From Spinacia oleracea (taxonomy: Eukaryota; Streptophyta; Magnoliopsida; Caryophyllales; Amaranthaceae), in the NCBI RefSeq assembly GCF_020520425.1, contig NC_079487.1:111758141-111822140 (forward strand): a DNA stretch of 64,000 bases, in the 5' to 3' direction. A program made the translations under genes and the position numbers. Below are positions 37,462-49,267 of the stretch, piece after piece. The notes beneath the pieces were generated by a model. The model did no database searches. It saw only the letters and a list, made by a program, of their open reading frames with translations, and was not told the origin of the DNA. Every line of letters begins with the position of its first letter. The stretch's first letter is position 1.

Positions 37462-38209
37462 GAATCTCAATCAGCCACTCCTGTTTTGACTCGAAGCAGA
37501 ATTGTTTTGCGAATAATTAATTATGCCAAAGAAGTTGTCTGTTTGGTCATATCTCCTAATGTTTATGTTAGGTTGTTAAGTTTTTGCTGAGGTACTAGTA
37601 TTGTTATCTAATTAGTGTAGTGTGTTTCTCTTATTCTGTGTGACAGTGACCCATTAGTATGAGCAAGTGATCCTCTTTTGGTGTTTGTCCTGTTATGCAA
37701 ATTGTAATTAGATTAGAATCTGGTATCACAATCGTCCTCTCTAATTACTTTGAATCTTGCTTAAGCAGTCAATCGTCCTCTCTAATTACTTTGAATTTTC
37801 CTTAAGCACTCTAGTGAACAGACAGATTAGTGTGTTTTCGATTCGCTCCTGCTGACTTAAATCTAATCTAATATCATATGAGTAGCTCGTAAATGCACAA
37901 TTCTCATTAATCTTGATTTGTTAAGATCAAGTCCAAGAACTTCCCCACATACTCCGTATCGACCAAATTAAACAACCCATTAATTGTACACTCACGTTAC
38001 GTTTCATTTAAATAAAAACGGAGGTGTGGCATGAATGAGGCTATTGATATTCTCAAAGTGGGGCATAGGGACTCAGCCAACTGCATCGTAATTTGTAACA
38101 AAACTAAATAATAATGTCAAGTATTAATTAATTACAGGGTTCAATTTACCACAAATCAGCAACGATTAATCTCCTTTAATTATATACGAAGTATGTATAT
38201 ATATTATAT
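37462..38209. other. Spacer between DUF674 copies B and C
   Basis: 3' flank of copy B and promoter of copy C. A TCAATCGTCCTCTCTAATTA segment is duplicated at about 37730-37800. AT-rich TATATATATTATATATG just precedes the ATG of copy C. Confidence 0.5.
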
Positions 38210-39114
38210 ATGACAATGTATTCAAATAGCTTGGTAGGAGATAGTAATCAAAATATGGCAGCAAGAACAGCAAGCGAGGCGAAGATGATCAGCTTAAAGA
38301 TCTTGATAGACACTAAGTCTAATAAGGTGGTATTTGCAGAAGCAGGAAAGGACTTTGTGGATTTCATATTCCACATGATGTCATTGCCACTTTCAACTGT
38401 TGTCAAACTTCTGAATGAAAAAGGTATGGTGGGATGCCTTGGAGATCTACATATACAAGAGTATCGATTCTCTCAATTCACAGTACTTCGAGCCCAATCG
38501 CAACAAAGACTCAGTACTGACGCCAAGGTCTCCTCTTTCGGTTCCGATCCTTTGTTATCGATCGACAACTCAAAGAGTAATACTCAGCATAACTATGGTA
38601 CAAGTTGTAGCAATGTGCAAGTTACTCTTCAAGGATATGTCAAGGAGGCGGTGGCTTATATGGTGATGGATAATTTGGAGGTCAAACCCATGTCAATTTC
38701 TCTTGTCAAGTCTCATGCAAAGGATTTTGATTCCTTAGAAGAAAGACAGGTTCAAGTTGGTCTTCAAGAGGTGATTCATCTCCATCATTCTGGAATTAAT
38801 TGTCACGTTGATAGTGTAATTTATTGGTTAAACTCTTTCTATATATTCGAGTAATTTTTATTTTGTTTTTTCTGACACAGGGATTAGCAATGTTGAAAGC
38901 TTCCTTGGAGACCAAAAATGTTCTAACTGCTGTGTTTCTAAGAAAGAGATATAGTGTCCTAAACATTACTGGTATTCGATGGGTCGCTCTTCTCACTATT
39001 CTCATCGGCGCTCTTCACCTGATTGTTGAGATTCCAGCTTCAAAGAAATGGTTGTTGAGATTTGGTTTATTAGGGTTCCCAAAATTAGACAATATTAGTA
39101 ACTCAGTGAGCTAG
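38210..39114 (+). CDS. DUF674 family copy C, open frame with altered centre and hydrophobic tail
   Basis: Exon 1 spans 38210-38770 and exon 2 38881-39114, giving 264 aa. N-terminal motif: ISLKILIDTKSNKVVFAEAG, KDFVDFIFHMMSLPLSTVVK. From about 38447 to 38560 the family-like sequence (YKSIDSLNSQYFEPNRNKDS VL) is in another frame, while the open frame reads an unrelated stretch and then returns at LLSIDN. Two opposite indels therefore cancel out. The Cys-rich module is lost and YMVMDNLEVKPMS is kept. Exon 2 begins GLAMLKASLETKNVLTAVFL but, instead of stopping, continues for about 50 residues with a membrane-like segment (WVALLTILIGALHLIVEI). An alternative start is M at 38255 (MAARTAS). It may be expressed, but the altered centre makes function doubtful. 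Confidence 0.7.
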
Positions 39115-40194
39115 TGGACTGATTCTATTTCATGTTTACTTGGTAATCAATTTTAATTAGCATGTTTCCATTTGTCTTAAGCAAGATAGGGATAGAGGAC
39201 GGACCTTGATCTCCATTTATACATTGTAATCCCTATTTAAAAGTATCTAGATGTTCCTTCCTATTGAATAAAAAACAGAGCAATATCGATCTTATAAATT
39301 TTCTGTGTGCATGGACACAAGTGGTCTTTGTTAAAGTACGTGAGTCTGTCCGCGTATAAACGCAATATAATTTAATCTACGCCTTAAAATTGGCAAATAT
39401 TAGACCTCTAATCCAATTTTAAAATATGGTATACAGAATTTTGATACACAAATTCTTATTTATAAAGTAAAAGTTGACACAAAATGCTTAAAAGTTATGT
39501 TTATATAGGTAAAAGTTATTAATTTTTTAGTGATAAGTTTTTTCATTTTAGTAAAACTTATTTCTTCAAAATCACTAATAATGTATAAAATTAATCATTT
39601 AAACCTTTAATATGTTTTCTATCAACTATTGTTTTACTAATATAAAAGTTAATCAAAACTAGGTTAAAGTTCCAAAAAAATGGGTAAAAGTTATCTTGGT
39701 GTACAATAAATTTATTGTACACCTTATGCGCGCAAGACCTTTTGATTTTGATATTTTGCATGTTAACAGTTGACAATGTCGGTTCATAATTCTGCAATCA
39801 CTATTTTTTGTCAAATAAGCCCTGTAACGACGAACTAGATTACTAGACTATCACTTCATGGACACCTAGCTTAAAAATTGCAAATAAATTAATAAGACCT
39901 CTAATCCAATTTTAAATAAGGGCTAAGTAAAAGATTAGTGCAAACACATTTGTTTTTTAATATAAAACAATTTAGGATTTTGTGATCGTTTAACGCATCA
40001 TTTCGTGGTGTCAAATGTTTGATATTTTTACTTTTAGCTGACAGCTTATAGTCATAAGAACTACGTTTCGCAATCTATTATATAAATTAAAAAAAGTGAA
40101 AAGAATAAAAAAGCTAAGTGGCAGTTGAACAAAGCACATCTTAATTACATATACGTAGTAGTCTTTTCGTTTTGAAATAATGGTTACATACTTA
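39115..40194. other. Intergenic, with a perfect palindrome
   Basis: No gene is supported. A perfect 26-bp palindrome at 39698-39723 is described separately. The remainder is AT-rich. Confidence 0.5.
39698..39723. repeat. Perfect 26-bp palindrome
   Basis: GGTGTACAATAAA followed at once by its reverse complement TTTATTGTACACC. It resembles the hairpin-like ends of the MITE at 48549-48788 and may be the terminus of a related element. Confidence 0.9.
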
Positions 40195-40247
40195 CTCCTC
40201 CTTCTCTTTTTGTTTTTTACGTTTGGTATTTTACACACGTTTTAACG

Positions 40248-43200
40248 TATTTACACTAATATAAACCTGGTCCATGCTAACTTAGCGTGGACCAGGGCAA
40301 CAGAGTAATTTTCATGGGTAACATATGTAACTGTCATGTGACAGTTATTGTGTAATTTTAAATAGTAACTATATGCGTATTACAGTAACTATGTGTTTTA
40401 AAGAGTTACTATGTGTTTTGAAGAGTTTTAATGCGATTTGTGTCTAGCCCACTTTATATACGTTTTAAACTTTTTTATTTTTCAAAATTTCAGATCTACA
40501 TTCTGTTCATTCTCTTTCATTTTCTCTCTCTTCATTTTCTCTCTATGCTTTTCAAAATTTAGCCTAAATTTCTAGGTTTTGTTCGATTTTTTTCGTAATT
40601 ATCTTATAATTCTTATGATTGGATCTATTTGATGAGGAAAAATTGGAGGAAGTAGTAGATCAAGAAGGAGGTTCGTCGTTGCCGAAATCGAATCGAAGAA
40701 TTTGCGCTCGCCTACAAATCTTCGCAAGAATTTTTAGAGATCACATCTCGGTTTGTTGTTTTTTAAAGAATTTCAAGTCTATTTTTATTTAAAATTGAAA
40801 ATATTTGTTGTTTTGAAGAAATTAATGTTTGTGTTTTACCAAAGTATCGTTTTCACTTCGCGAATTCGATCAGTGACTTCACAATTTTAAATAGTAACTA
40901 TATGAGTAATACAGTAACTATATGGTTTAAAGAGGTACTGTGTAATTTTAATGGTTACTATATGTGTACAATAGTTACTATATTATTTTAATGGTTACTA
41001 TATGTGTACAACAGTTACTATATGTGTACAACAGTTACTATATGTGTACAATAGTTATTATTTTGTTGAGTGATTCGAAATGTTTGTTGTTTTGTTGAAA
41101 TTAGGGTTAGTGTTTCACATAGTTAGTATATAAATGATATAGTCACCTTTAATTTATGTTGCGAATTAGTGTTTTTAATAGTCACTGGAATGTTCGTTGT
41201 GTTTATGTTAGTAGTAGTTTTTAGAGTAACTATACTTTTTTTAAAAGTTACTATAACTTTAAAACAGTAACTATGTGTTTAAAATAGTCATTATATTTTT
41301 TAGAAAGTTATTATAACACTACAAGAATTTGTATCTTTAACGACAACCTAATTACGACGGGTCAAAAATCCCGTCGCAAAAGCCTTTTGCGACGGGGCTA
41401 ACAACCAAACAATGACGGGAATAACCGTCGCAAATATCTTTTACGACGGGTTTACAACGAATTTATGACGAGATTTCTATTAACGACGGCCCCCTTTTAT
41501 GACGGGTTCGCGACAGGAAATCCCGTCGTTAATCAACGATTATTGGCCTTTCGCGACGGGATTTCCCGTCGTTAATAGTACAATTTCTTGTAGTGTAAGT
41601 TTAAAACAGTAACTATGTGTTTAAGATAGTTATTATGTTATGAACAGTTTATAGTGACTTTTTGATAAATAATAGTTACTATACGATTACATTATGTACT
41701 ATGTTATTTAGAATATGTATTTGTCCGCTTCTTAGATAGTGACTATATGATTATAATGGTTACTATATGTGTTCAATAGTTACTATATTTTAATAATAGT
41801 CACTATATGTTTTATATAGTTACTATATGGTTTATATAGTTACTATGTATTTGATATTTGTATAAGAAAATAATACGAAGTATCAATCACATGTTATTCC
41901 AGGTCCTAAAGTTGCACTATCTAGTGACGAATCTCCAAAAATACTTTACAATATCATTTGTATAAGAAGAAACAATGCCTTAAATTTAGAAAAAAAAGAC
42001 AAAGGATGTGAACTTTAAGAATTGATGCAGCAAAGCACAAGAGGTAGAAATAGTGTTTGTTGTTTGGGTGAAATTAGGGTTAGTGTTTCATATAGTTAGT
42101 ATATAAATGATATAGTTACCTTTAATTTATGTTGCGAAATAATGTTTTTAATAGTCATTGGAATATTCATTGTGTTTATGTTAGTAGTAGTTTTTAGAGT
42201 AACTATATTTTTTAAAAAGTTACTATAACTTTAAAACAGTAACTATGTGTTTAAAATAGTTACTATATTTTTTAGAAAGTTATTATAAATTTAAAACAAT
42301 AACTATGTGTTTAAGATTGTTACTATGTTAAGAACAATTTATAGTGATTTTTTGATAAATAATAGTTACTATACGATTACATTATGTAATATATTATTTC
42401 GAGTATATTTTTGTCTGCTTCTTAGATAGTGACTATATGATTATAATGGTTACTATATTTGTACAATAGTTACTATATTATAATAATAGTCACTATATGT
42501 TAAGCTAGTTGTTGTATGATTATAATGGTTACTATATGTGTTAATGTGTACAATAGTTACTATATTATTATATTAGTTACTATATGTTTGAAATAGGTAC
42601 TATGTTTATTTTATCATGATGTGTTACCATATGTTTATTTTCTTCAATAGTTACTATATTATTTTTATAGTTACTATATTATTTATATAGTTACTATATG
42701 TTTGAAATAGATATTATGTTTATTTTATCATGACTTGTTACCATATGTTTATTTTCTTTAATAGTTATTGTACGTTTTATATAGTTACTATATTTTTGAA
42801 ATAGGTAGCATGTTAGTTTATTATGTTATGTGCATGTTTTTATGTTATTCTATATTTTTAATATAGTTACTGTATTATGGATAGAGTTACTATATTATTA
42901 TCACATCAACTATGTCTGCAACTCTGTGACTAAATGACCATCAATAATATTTATAGGTATTATATCTTGTATTATAGTAACTATATGTTTGGTATAGTTT
43001 TTTATGTATATTATAATGTTCTTTTCATGTTCTCTGTTGTCTTCTATGTTATTAGTAATACGAGTTACTATGTTATGATCACAACAACTATATGATCATA
43101 ACAATAACTATATCTACAACCTTGCTCGTATATGACTATCATTAATATTAAGAGTTACTATATCATGTATAATAGTAACTATATATTTTTAATAGTTATT

Positions 43201-44303
43201 ATCTTATCATTATGTTCTTTTTATGATCTTTCTTTGTACTCCATGTTATTATTAATAAAAGTGACTATATTATTTTGACAGTAACTATATGACTATAACA
43301 ATAACAATAACTATATATGCAATTCTGCAAGTATTTTACCATCGTTAATTGTAAGAGATACTATATGATGCATAATAGAAACTACACGTTTTACATAGTT
43401 ACTATGTTATTTTTTCATATTTAAATGTTAAATTATTAACTTAGTTTAAATATTATTGATTCAGAAATACAAAGATGATGCATCCAGAATTGGAATCGTG
43501 CAAAGAATAAATTCTACAAGGAAAACAAAAGCAGGAGGAGAAGAAGAAAATCCTGACAACAATGGAAACCAAGAACGTGGTAGAGGAAGGACATGATGTG
43601 TTGGTGGAAAAAAGAGACGTGGTCCACGTGGACGTGTCGATTAATATTTTTTAGTTCAAAAAACATTTGAGTTTAACATGGTTTATTTAATAGATGCAAA
43701 GAATTAGAATGTCGTAGCTAAAACAACTAACCAAGTAGTTAATGTTTTCTTTATTATTGTTCAAGAATTATAATTACTGTTACTTTTGATATAGTTACTC
43801 TTTTGCATTTCAGTAATTATGTGATATATATAATAGAAAAAATTACTATATAACCTCTAAACATCTATATCATATTTTTTATTTTTTATAATATAGTAAT
43901 TGTTTTACAGCTAAAGTTATTTTTCTATATAATATAGTTAATCTTTGGATAGAATAATTGTTCTCATCGAAATTACTATATTGTTATTATTTATTTCATA
44001 GTTACTATTCTGAAAATATAGTTACTTTACAGAACCTATAGTTTCTATAATTTACTCTTTTTGTCTGCAAGAATGAATATATAGTAGTAATTGTTTTACA
44101 GTTAAAATTACTTTTCTATATGATATAGTTACTCTTTGGATAGAATAGTTATTCTTATCATTATTATGTTCATAGTTATTATTCTGGAGATATAGTTACT
44201 TTACAGAACCTAAAGTTTCTATAATTTACTCACTGTTAAAATTACCTAATTACCCTGGTCCATGGTAATCTTATGGTGGACCGGGTCCATGCAATTGGAA
44301 TTG
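40248..44303. mobile_element. 4-kb element packed with ATAGTTACTAT words, palindromic ends
   Basis: Flanked by the 9-bp direct repeat GTTTTAACG (40239-40247 and 44304-44312), as for Mutator-like elements. Near each end is a hairpin (CCTGGTCCATGCTAAC...GTGGACCAGG on the left; CCCTGGTCCATGG...TGGACCGGG on the right), and the two ends are inverted copies of one another. Almost the whole interior (40340-44230) is spaced repeats of AGTTACTATATG or its complement. A leader-like CT-rich tract lies at about 40500-40560. A coding-like remnant at 43466-43644 (GGKKRRGPRGRVD with an in-frame stop upstream) has AT-hook-like Gly-Arg words. No transposase was identified. Confidence 0.7.
41317..41595. mobile_element. 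CACTA-type MITE nested in the 4-kb element
   Basis: The ends are CACTACAAGAATTTGT and inverted CACTACAAGAAATTGT, with 3-bp TSD TAA at 41314-41316 and 41596-41598. The 279-bp interior consists of TACGACGGG / CCCGTCGTTAA words. Removing it restores AGTTATTATAAGTTTAAAAC, which matches a paralogous stretch near 42278, confirming the borders. Confidence 0.93.
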
Positions 44304-44614
44304 GTTTTAACGAGTAATTAATGTGCATTGAAATTCTTCTAAGTTTTTATGTAAACGAGAAAAATTACCGTTATTTATAATATTTTCACTCTTATCAAAA
44401 TTCTGATATTGGGAAAATGGGAAAAATTTAATGTCCTTATGGAAAAGTGTGAGAGATTAAATGACCCAATGGATTTAATTGGTTAAAATAATAATTAGAC
44501 ACAAATTTTGATAAAATATTAATCATTTATGTGATAATATAAAAAGAAATGTAAAGAACATTTTGGGACACCCAAAAAGGAAAACGTAAAGAACAAAAAG
44601 AGACGGAGGGAGTA

Positions 44615-45761
44615 CTACTTTTTACCTCTGCTCACAAAGATACAAATTTTAATTTGATTATAATTTGTGATTTATACGTTAGGAAAAGTATAGTCGTGTG
44701 AAATCTTGTTTAATTCGTTTCAATGTCTGTCGAAATATCAATTTTTTATTATTTTACGAATAATAAAAATGGGCTAGAAGGCCCGGCATATGTGTAATGT
44801 TGGTATACTTGTACTATGTACTAATGTATACTATCTCTGTTTCAGAAACATCTTTACGTAAAGTTACTATTTGCACAAATATTAAAACAAAAGTAGAAAA
44901 TTTGGTTGAATATAAAATATGGATAAAGTAAGAGAAATGTGTAAAAATGTGGGTGGGTGTAAGAAAAAGTTATTCACTCCGAATCTAAATGTTTTTTCCC
45001 ATTTTCTATTTTATGCGGTAATTAGGGAGAAAGAAAACAAAGTAACATTGAGAGTTGATATGCATTTATTGTTGTATTTTATTGGAGTTGTTGTCTTAGC
45101 TGATTTTTTTCACAAGAAAACTAAACAATTTTTAATGTTTTTACTTGTGAGAGCCAATAGAATATAAGGAATCAAAATGCCAACTCATCAATCTATCAAT
45201 ACTTAAAACTAAGCAATGAGATTGCATGGTTTTATATTAATAAACCAATAAGATTACAAGGTTAAAAAGGAAAGAAAACAAATGAGAATATCATTTTGGG
45301 ACACTTAAAAAGGAAATGGGGAAAACCTCGGATGGAGTATTAAAGTAAGAGAAAGTGAGTGGAAAATTGTAAATATTATAAGGTAAGAAGGGTAATATAG
45401 TAAATTTCTATGTCCAAAAATAGAATAAAACAAAATATAAAAAACATTATAAAACGGACTAAAACGAAAAATGTTATATTTTTTTTTTGAAACGGACCCT
45501 TTGTTTGCTCGACCTTTGGGTTTATGGAATCTAACACTCCGTCAGATTTGAATCATTATGTAAAACGAATCCGTTCACGGTGTGACACACCGAACTTGGA
45601 ATAGTGATAGTATATATTTGTAGGAGGAAGATAGACCGTTTTGAACGACGATTCAACTCGATCAAATACTTTCATACAATGAACTTGTATTTATTAATGA
45701 AACAATTCCATCCACACACAATTTGTAGGTACTACAAGTTTAGAATAAAGTTATTTCAAAT
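44615..45761. other. Intergenic before DUF674 copy D
   Basis: AT-rich. It contains relics of Stowaway-like sequence (44817-45340, ending GGATGGAGTA). A frame at 44919-45167 lies in this relic and is not considered a gene. Confidence 0.5.
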
Positions 45762-46176
45762 ATGGCTGGGACTGTTTCTGCGGCTAAGGAAGTTAAAATA
45801 AGTTTGAAGATCCTAGTAGATGTGAAGGCCAACAAGGTGGTCAAACCAATGTCTCTTTCTCTCATCAGAACACTTGTCAAGGATTTTGATTTTTGATACC
45901 TTGGAGGAGAAAGAGGTTGAATTAGGTCTCGACAAGGTAATTACTTAACAACTTGATTACTTCGTCAATTAATGGTCACATTGTTCCTATTCATTGTTCA
46001 CTAAAACAGTTGCAACTTTTAAACAAGTCATTTATAGTTGTCTCGTCATTTCTATTCTCGCTCTTCAATTCATCGCCTCTTTATATTTGTTTTGACAGGG
46101 AATATCATTGCTGAAAGCGTCCTTGGAGAAACAAGATGTGCTGACTACTGTCTTCCTCGGAAAGAAGAAGATATAG
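45762..46176 (+). pseudogene. DUF674 family copy D, most of the coding region deleted
   Basis: Exon 1 spans 45762-45936 and exon 2 46099-46176. It starts normally (MAGTVSAAKEVKISLKILVD, VKANKVV) and then jumps straight to KPMSLSLIRTLVKDFD. This removes everything from the FAEAGKDFVDF motif through YMVMDNLEV. The breakpoint lies at GGTGGTCAAACC, where the two parental sites would share a short GGT/GGTCAA-like match. A stop follows at DFDF. Exon 2 (GISLLKASLEKQDVLTTVFL GKKKI) and its splice sites are intact. A relic. Confidence 0.85.
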
Positions 46177-46582
46177 CTAGCGCGCCTTATTCCTACAAGC
46201 TAGCTAGGCTACAGTGATCGTATATCTTGTGTCGAGAAGTTGAATCGTTGTTTACTAGACAATGTTCTTTTGTTACCTTCTTTTCTGTTTTTATGGTCTC
46301 AAACTGGAATTATACATCAATATTGGTGTAATTTCAATTTACCATTATCGCGCGGTTTCTTTCTCATTTGATCTCTTGCATCAATCTAAATTTAATCAAC
46401 TATCTTTTTCTGAATAACAGTTCTACATGAATGTCGATCAAACCACACTAGACCACCTTTAAATTTGTAGTTGAGGCGTTTAATTTGCATTGTGAAACTT
46501 GATCAATGGTCCATGTATTAATATTATTCTTTTTTGACGCAAGCAGGGAATTAATACATTAAACACAAATTAACCATCAAGT

Positions 46583-46725
46583 TTAGGGAGGTCGGTCCTC
46601 CAATAATACATCAGACATGAAATCAGGTGGTACTTCACACAAATTAACATAGTTCAAAACATAATTTGTCCTACAGTACTTAGCAAGCATGTCAGTAGCT
46701 TTGTTTCCAACTCGATCTTTGTTCA
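46583..46725 (-). mobile_element. LINE 3' fragment (RNase H-like end of ORF2)
   Basis: The - strand translation DRVGNKATDMLAKYCRTNYV, then NYVNLCEVPPDFMSDVLLED RPP and stop, matches the C-terminal RNase H-like end of plant non-LTR retrotransposon ORF2 (GN-x-ATDxLAK, PP-F...LxED). The 3' flank runs to a short A-rich tail near 46530. The upstream ORF2 is missing, as in a 5'-truncated LINE. Confidence 0.75.
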
Positions 46726-48013
46726 GTAGCTTTGTTTACATGTCTTCTTATTTATATAAGAGTTCTACAAAAAATATTTTCTTGGAGTCCTTGTATTTTA
46801 TCCGTAAGGATAATTTCAGATAATCCGTCTAAATTTTATTTTTCCTTATAAATTTTTTTTTTATAAAAAAAGTACAAGAATTTTTCGACAAATATAATGC
46901 AGGCACTTGAGGAACGTTGATGCGAATTTCGTAATATGTGAATTTGTTCATGCCCAAACTTGAACCTCTTTATTTTCATGAGTCCTAAAATACATCATTC
47001 ACTACAGTCGTGTACAAATATTTAACCATTATGTAATCATACTAATACATCATAAATCATAAGAAAATAGAGTATAGATAAGTGCAACTCTAATAAAGTC
47101 CTTCGTATGATATTTTAACTGATAATCAATTAATGAAGGATCTATAAATAAATTTTTTGTGCGTACTTCTATTATCCATACCCGATGTATACATGATGTG
47201 ATTTGGTACATTAATACTCTCCGTAGTAAATTAGTAATACTAATACGAAGTAATTGTCACTTTTAACTAAAATAAATATACTTAATTTAAAGGTTGAATG
47301 AGTGAGCCAATTTAATGGAGAATTAATTGGTTTTGAATGTTGAAAGGGGAAAAATTAGAAGATGAAGGAGTTGGTGTTAGTTTTTTTTTTTTTTTTAAAG
47401 GAGAGTAATAGATGAGACACATGTCTGTCTAGGTATAGATTTTGACATTTTGTTGAGACACATGTCCTCTTATAAAGTATGGTTTTCGTTTTTATAGACT
47501 AGGTATAAATTTTAATTAAAAGTCTTATTAGAGTCCATAATCAATTGGAAATTAATTGACTTAATCTAGGTTTCTTAATAAGATAATCAATATTTAAAGT
47601 AAAGTAATTAGTTAGCTAGAGTCTTATTAATTTGGGAGTCCTATTAAATAAAATAAAAGTAACTAATTAAGTAGATCAAATAAGTTAGTCAGTTTCCTAT
47701 TAACTTAGAAATCCTAAGTGGTCTGTTGTCAATATTATGTTGCATATTAACAGGCATTTAGGGGAATAGGGGGTTAATTTTAGGAACATGCATGGAGATC
47801 ATGTCTAAAATCAAGGACATATTACGTGTAATGATTAAGATCACGGAGTAGTGATCAAGACATTTACGAAGGCCATATAAGCAAAGACTTTCATTCATTT
47901 GAAAGTGTCTTAGTAGAAAATAATTCATAAGTTAAATATTTTGTCTTCCACGTTCTTTGGTCAGTTTCATATACTTGTTCCTTAATAGTTCCAAGTTAAT
48001 GGTTCTTAGAGTT
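46726..48013. other. Intergenic, AT-rich
   Basis: No gene recognised. Two sequences at about 47425-47437 and 47495-47512 (GTCTAGGTATAGAT and ACTAGGTATAAAT) resemble Helitron 5' ends on the - strand, but no matching 3' end was found. Confidence 0.45.
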
Positions 48014-48435
48014 TGTACGGGTATGTTATCAGTAGGCCTGTAGCACCCTCATCCAAAGAGGGTCTACAGGCAAATTCTCCTACCAGCGGTCATAATTCTT
48101 ACCAGCTTCTCAGGAAGGCCGGTAGGAATATGGCACGTGACGAATCAAAGAGTCAACGGGTCGCTATCAATCGGGTATGATCCATATTGATTCGAACACC
48201 CGACCCGCGCCTATATATATGGGCCTCATTTATTACGAAAGGTACGTAATCCCAATCATTTGCACTTGAACCTAAACACTTATCCCATATCATATCTGAC
48301 TTAAGCATCGGAGGGGGATCCTCGAATCACCTCCGAGGCTAGTTCACCTTTGTTATCTGCGCAGGAATTCATCCGGATAACAGTATCACACAACCCGCAG
48401 GACCTCTCCAACCGTTCCCAATCTATACCGGAACA
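48014..48435. mobile_element. Solo LTR, probably Ty3/Gypsy type
   Basis: Fossil. It starts TGTACGGGTATG, ends CCGGAACA, and is flanked by the 5-bp direct repeat GAGTT (48009-48013 and 48436-48440). 422 bp with a TATATATATGG promoter-like box inside. No internal region on either side, so it is a recombination remnant; age cannot be estimated from one LTR. Confidence 0.85.
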
Positions 48436-48548
48436 GAGTTTATATTTTCAAGCATCTGTTTAATCTTGGCGAGTAGTTGTGCCCTACTCGACGATATATA
48501 GACGTATCTAAGATATTTTATGTGATTCGTCGCAATTTGGATTATACA

Positions 48549-48788
48549 TCCGGGTGCATAGTGTTTATTGTGCACCCTGTTAAACATTTATTGAAAATCT
48601 AATGAACATGTAGAATAATCTCAATGTACATGTAGTAGTGAAATATTTAAACTATATGTTATATGGATTTGAACTATATGTTCACTGGCTATATGTTCTT
48701 TGGGTATGAACAATATGTTATTTGTCTTTGAACTATATGTTCATTTAAAAACAGGGTGCACAGTGAGCATTGTGCACCCGGGTGCATA
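48549..48788. mobile_element. MITE with hairpin-like terminal inverted repeats
   Basis: Left end CGGGTGCATAGTGTTTATTG-TGCACCCTGTT; the right end is its inverted match (AACAGGGTGCACAGTGAGCA-TTGTGCACCCG). Each end also folds on itself. The interior has CTATATGTT words. No clear TSD, so the superfamily is unknown. Confidence 0.75.
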
Positions 48789-48934
48789 AACAATATTTTG
48801 TGGTGCGTTGCATATGAGTCTTTCACTTCGAGTAATCTTCACATACATAAAAAAATGTCAAACATGATTTGCACAAGATTTGTACCCCGATCATTAAGAT
48901 TTGACATGTTTCATGTTATTATTGCAAATAAATA

Positions 48935-49267
48935 CTCCATCCGTTCCTAAATAAGTGTCACATTTGGGCTCGGGCACGGGTAATTAATAAAATTGTAAAG
49001 TGTGTAAGAGTTAATGATTGAGAATGTTTTTTTTGGAAAAAGGATAAAGTAGATAATTGTTTAATTGAATAAAGTACAAATAAAAGTGTATGTGGGGATT
49101 GAAAAGTGGAAAAGTGTAGAATGTGTAAGTAAAAATAATTATGATTTATAGAAAAGTGGGAAAAGTGTATGGAAAAGTGGAAAAAGTACATGTTCAAAAT
49201 AGAAAAGTGACACTTATAAGGGAACGCCAAAAATGGAAATGTGACACTTATTTAGGAACGAATGGAG
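48935..49267. mobile_element. Stowaway-type MITE
   Basis: The ends are CTCCATCCGTTCCTAAATAA and inverted CTCCATTCGTTCCTAAATAA, followed by GTGTCACATTT on both sides. TA TSD at 48933-48934 and 49268-49269. 333 bp, interior full of GAAAAGTGG words. Confidence 0.92.

Larger units (their letters stand above)
40195..44612. mobile_element. Stowaway-type MITE split by a 4-kb insertion
   Basis: The left end CTCCTCCTTCTCTTTTTGTT and the right end (inverted) CTCCCTCCGTCTCTTTTTGT are flanked by TA at 40193-40194 and 44613-44614. The inner element spans 40248-44303. The left arm is about 50 bp and the right arm about 300 bp. Confidence 0.75.

Noticed and set aside
44919-45167. 82-codon frame on +
   Set aside because: It sits in a degraded MITE-like region, with no recognisable similarity or gene context.
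47425-47512. Two Helitron-like 5' ends on the - strand
   Set aside because: No matching CTAG plus hairpin 3' end was found at lower coordinates, so no element can be delimited.
48958-49230. 90-codon frame on - rich in His, Phe and Ser
   Set aside because: It lies wholly inside a Stowaway MITE whose interior is simple GAAAAGTGG repeats.
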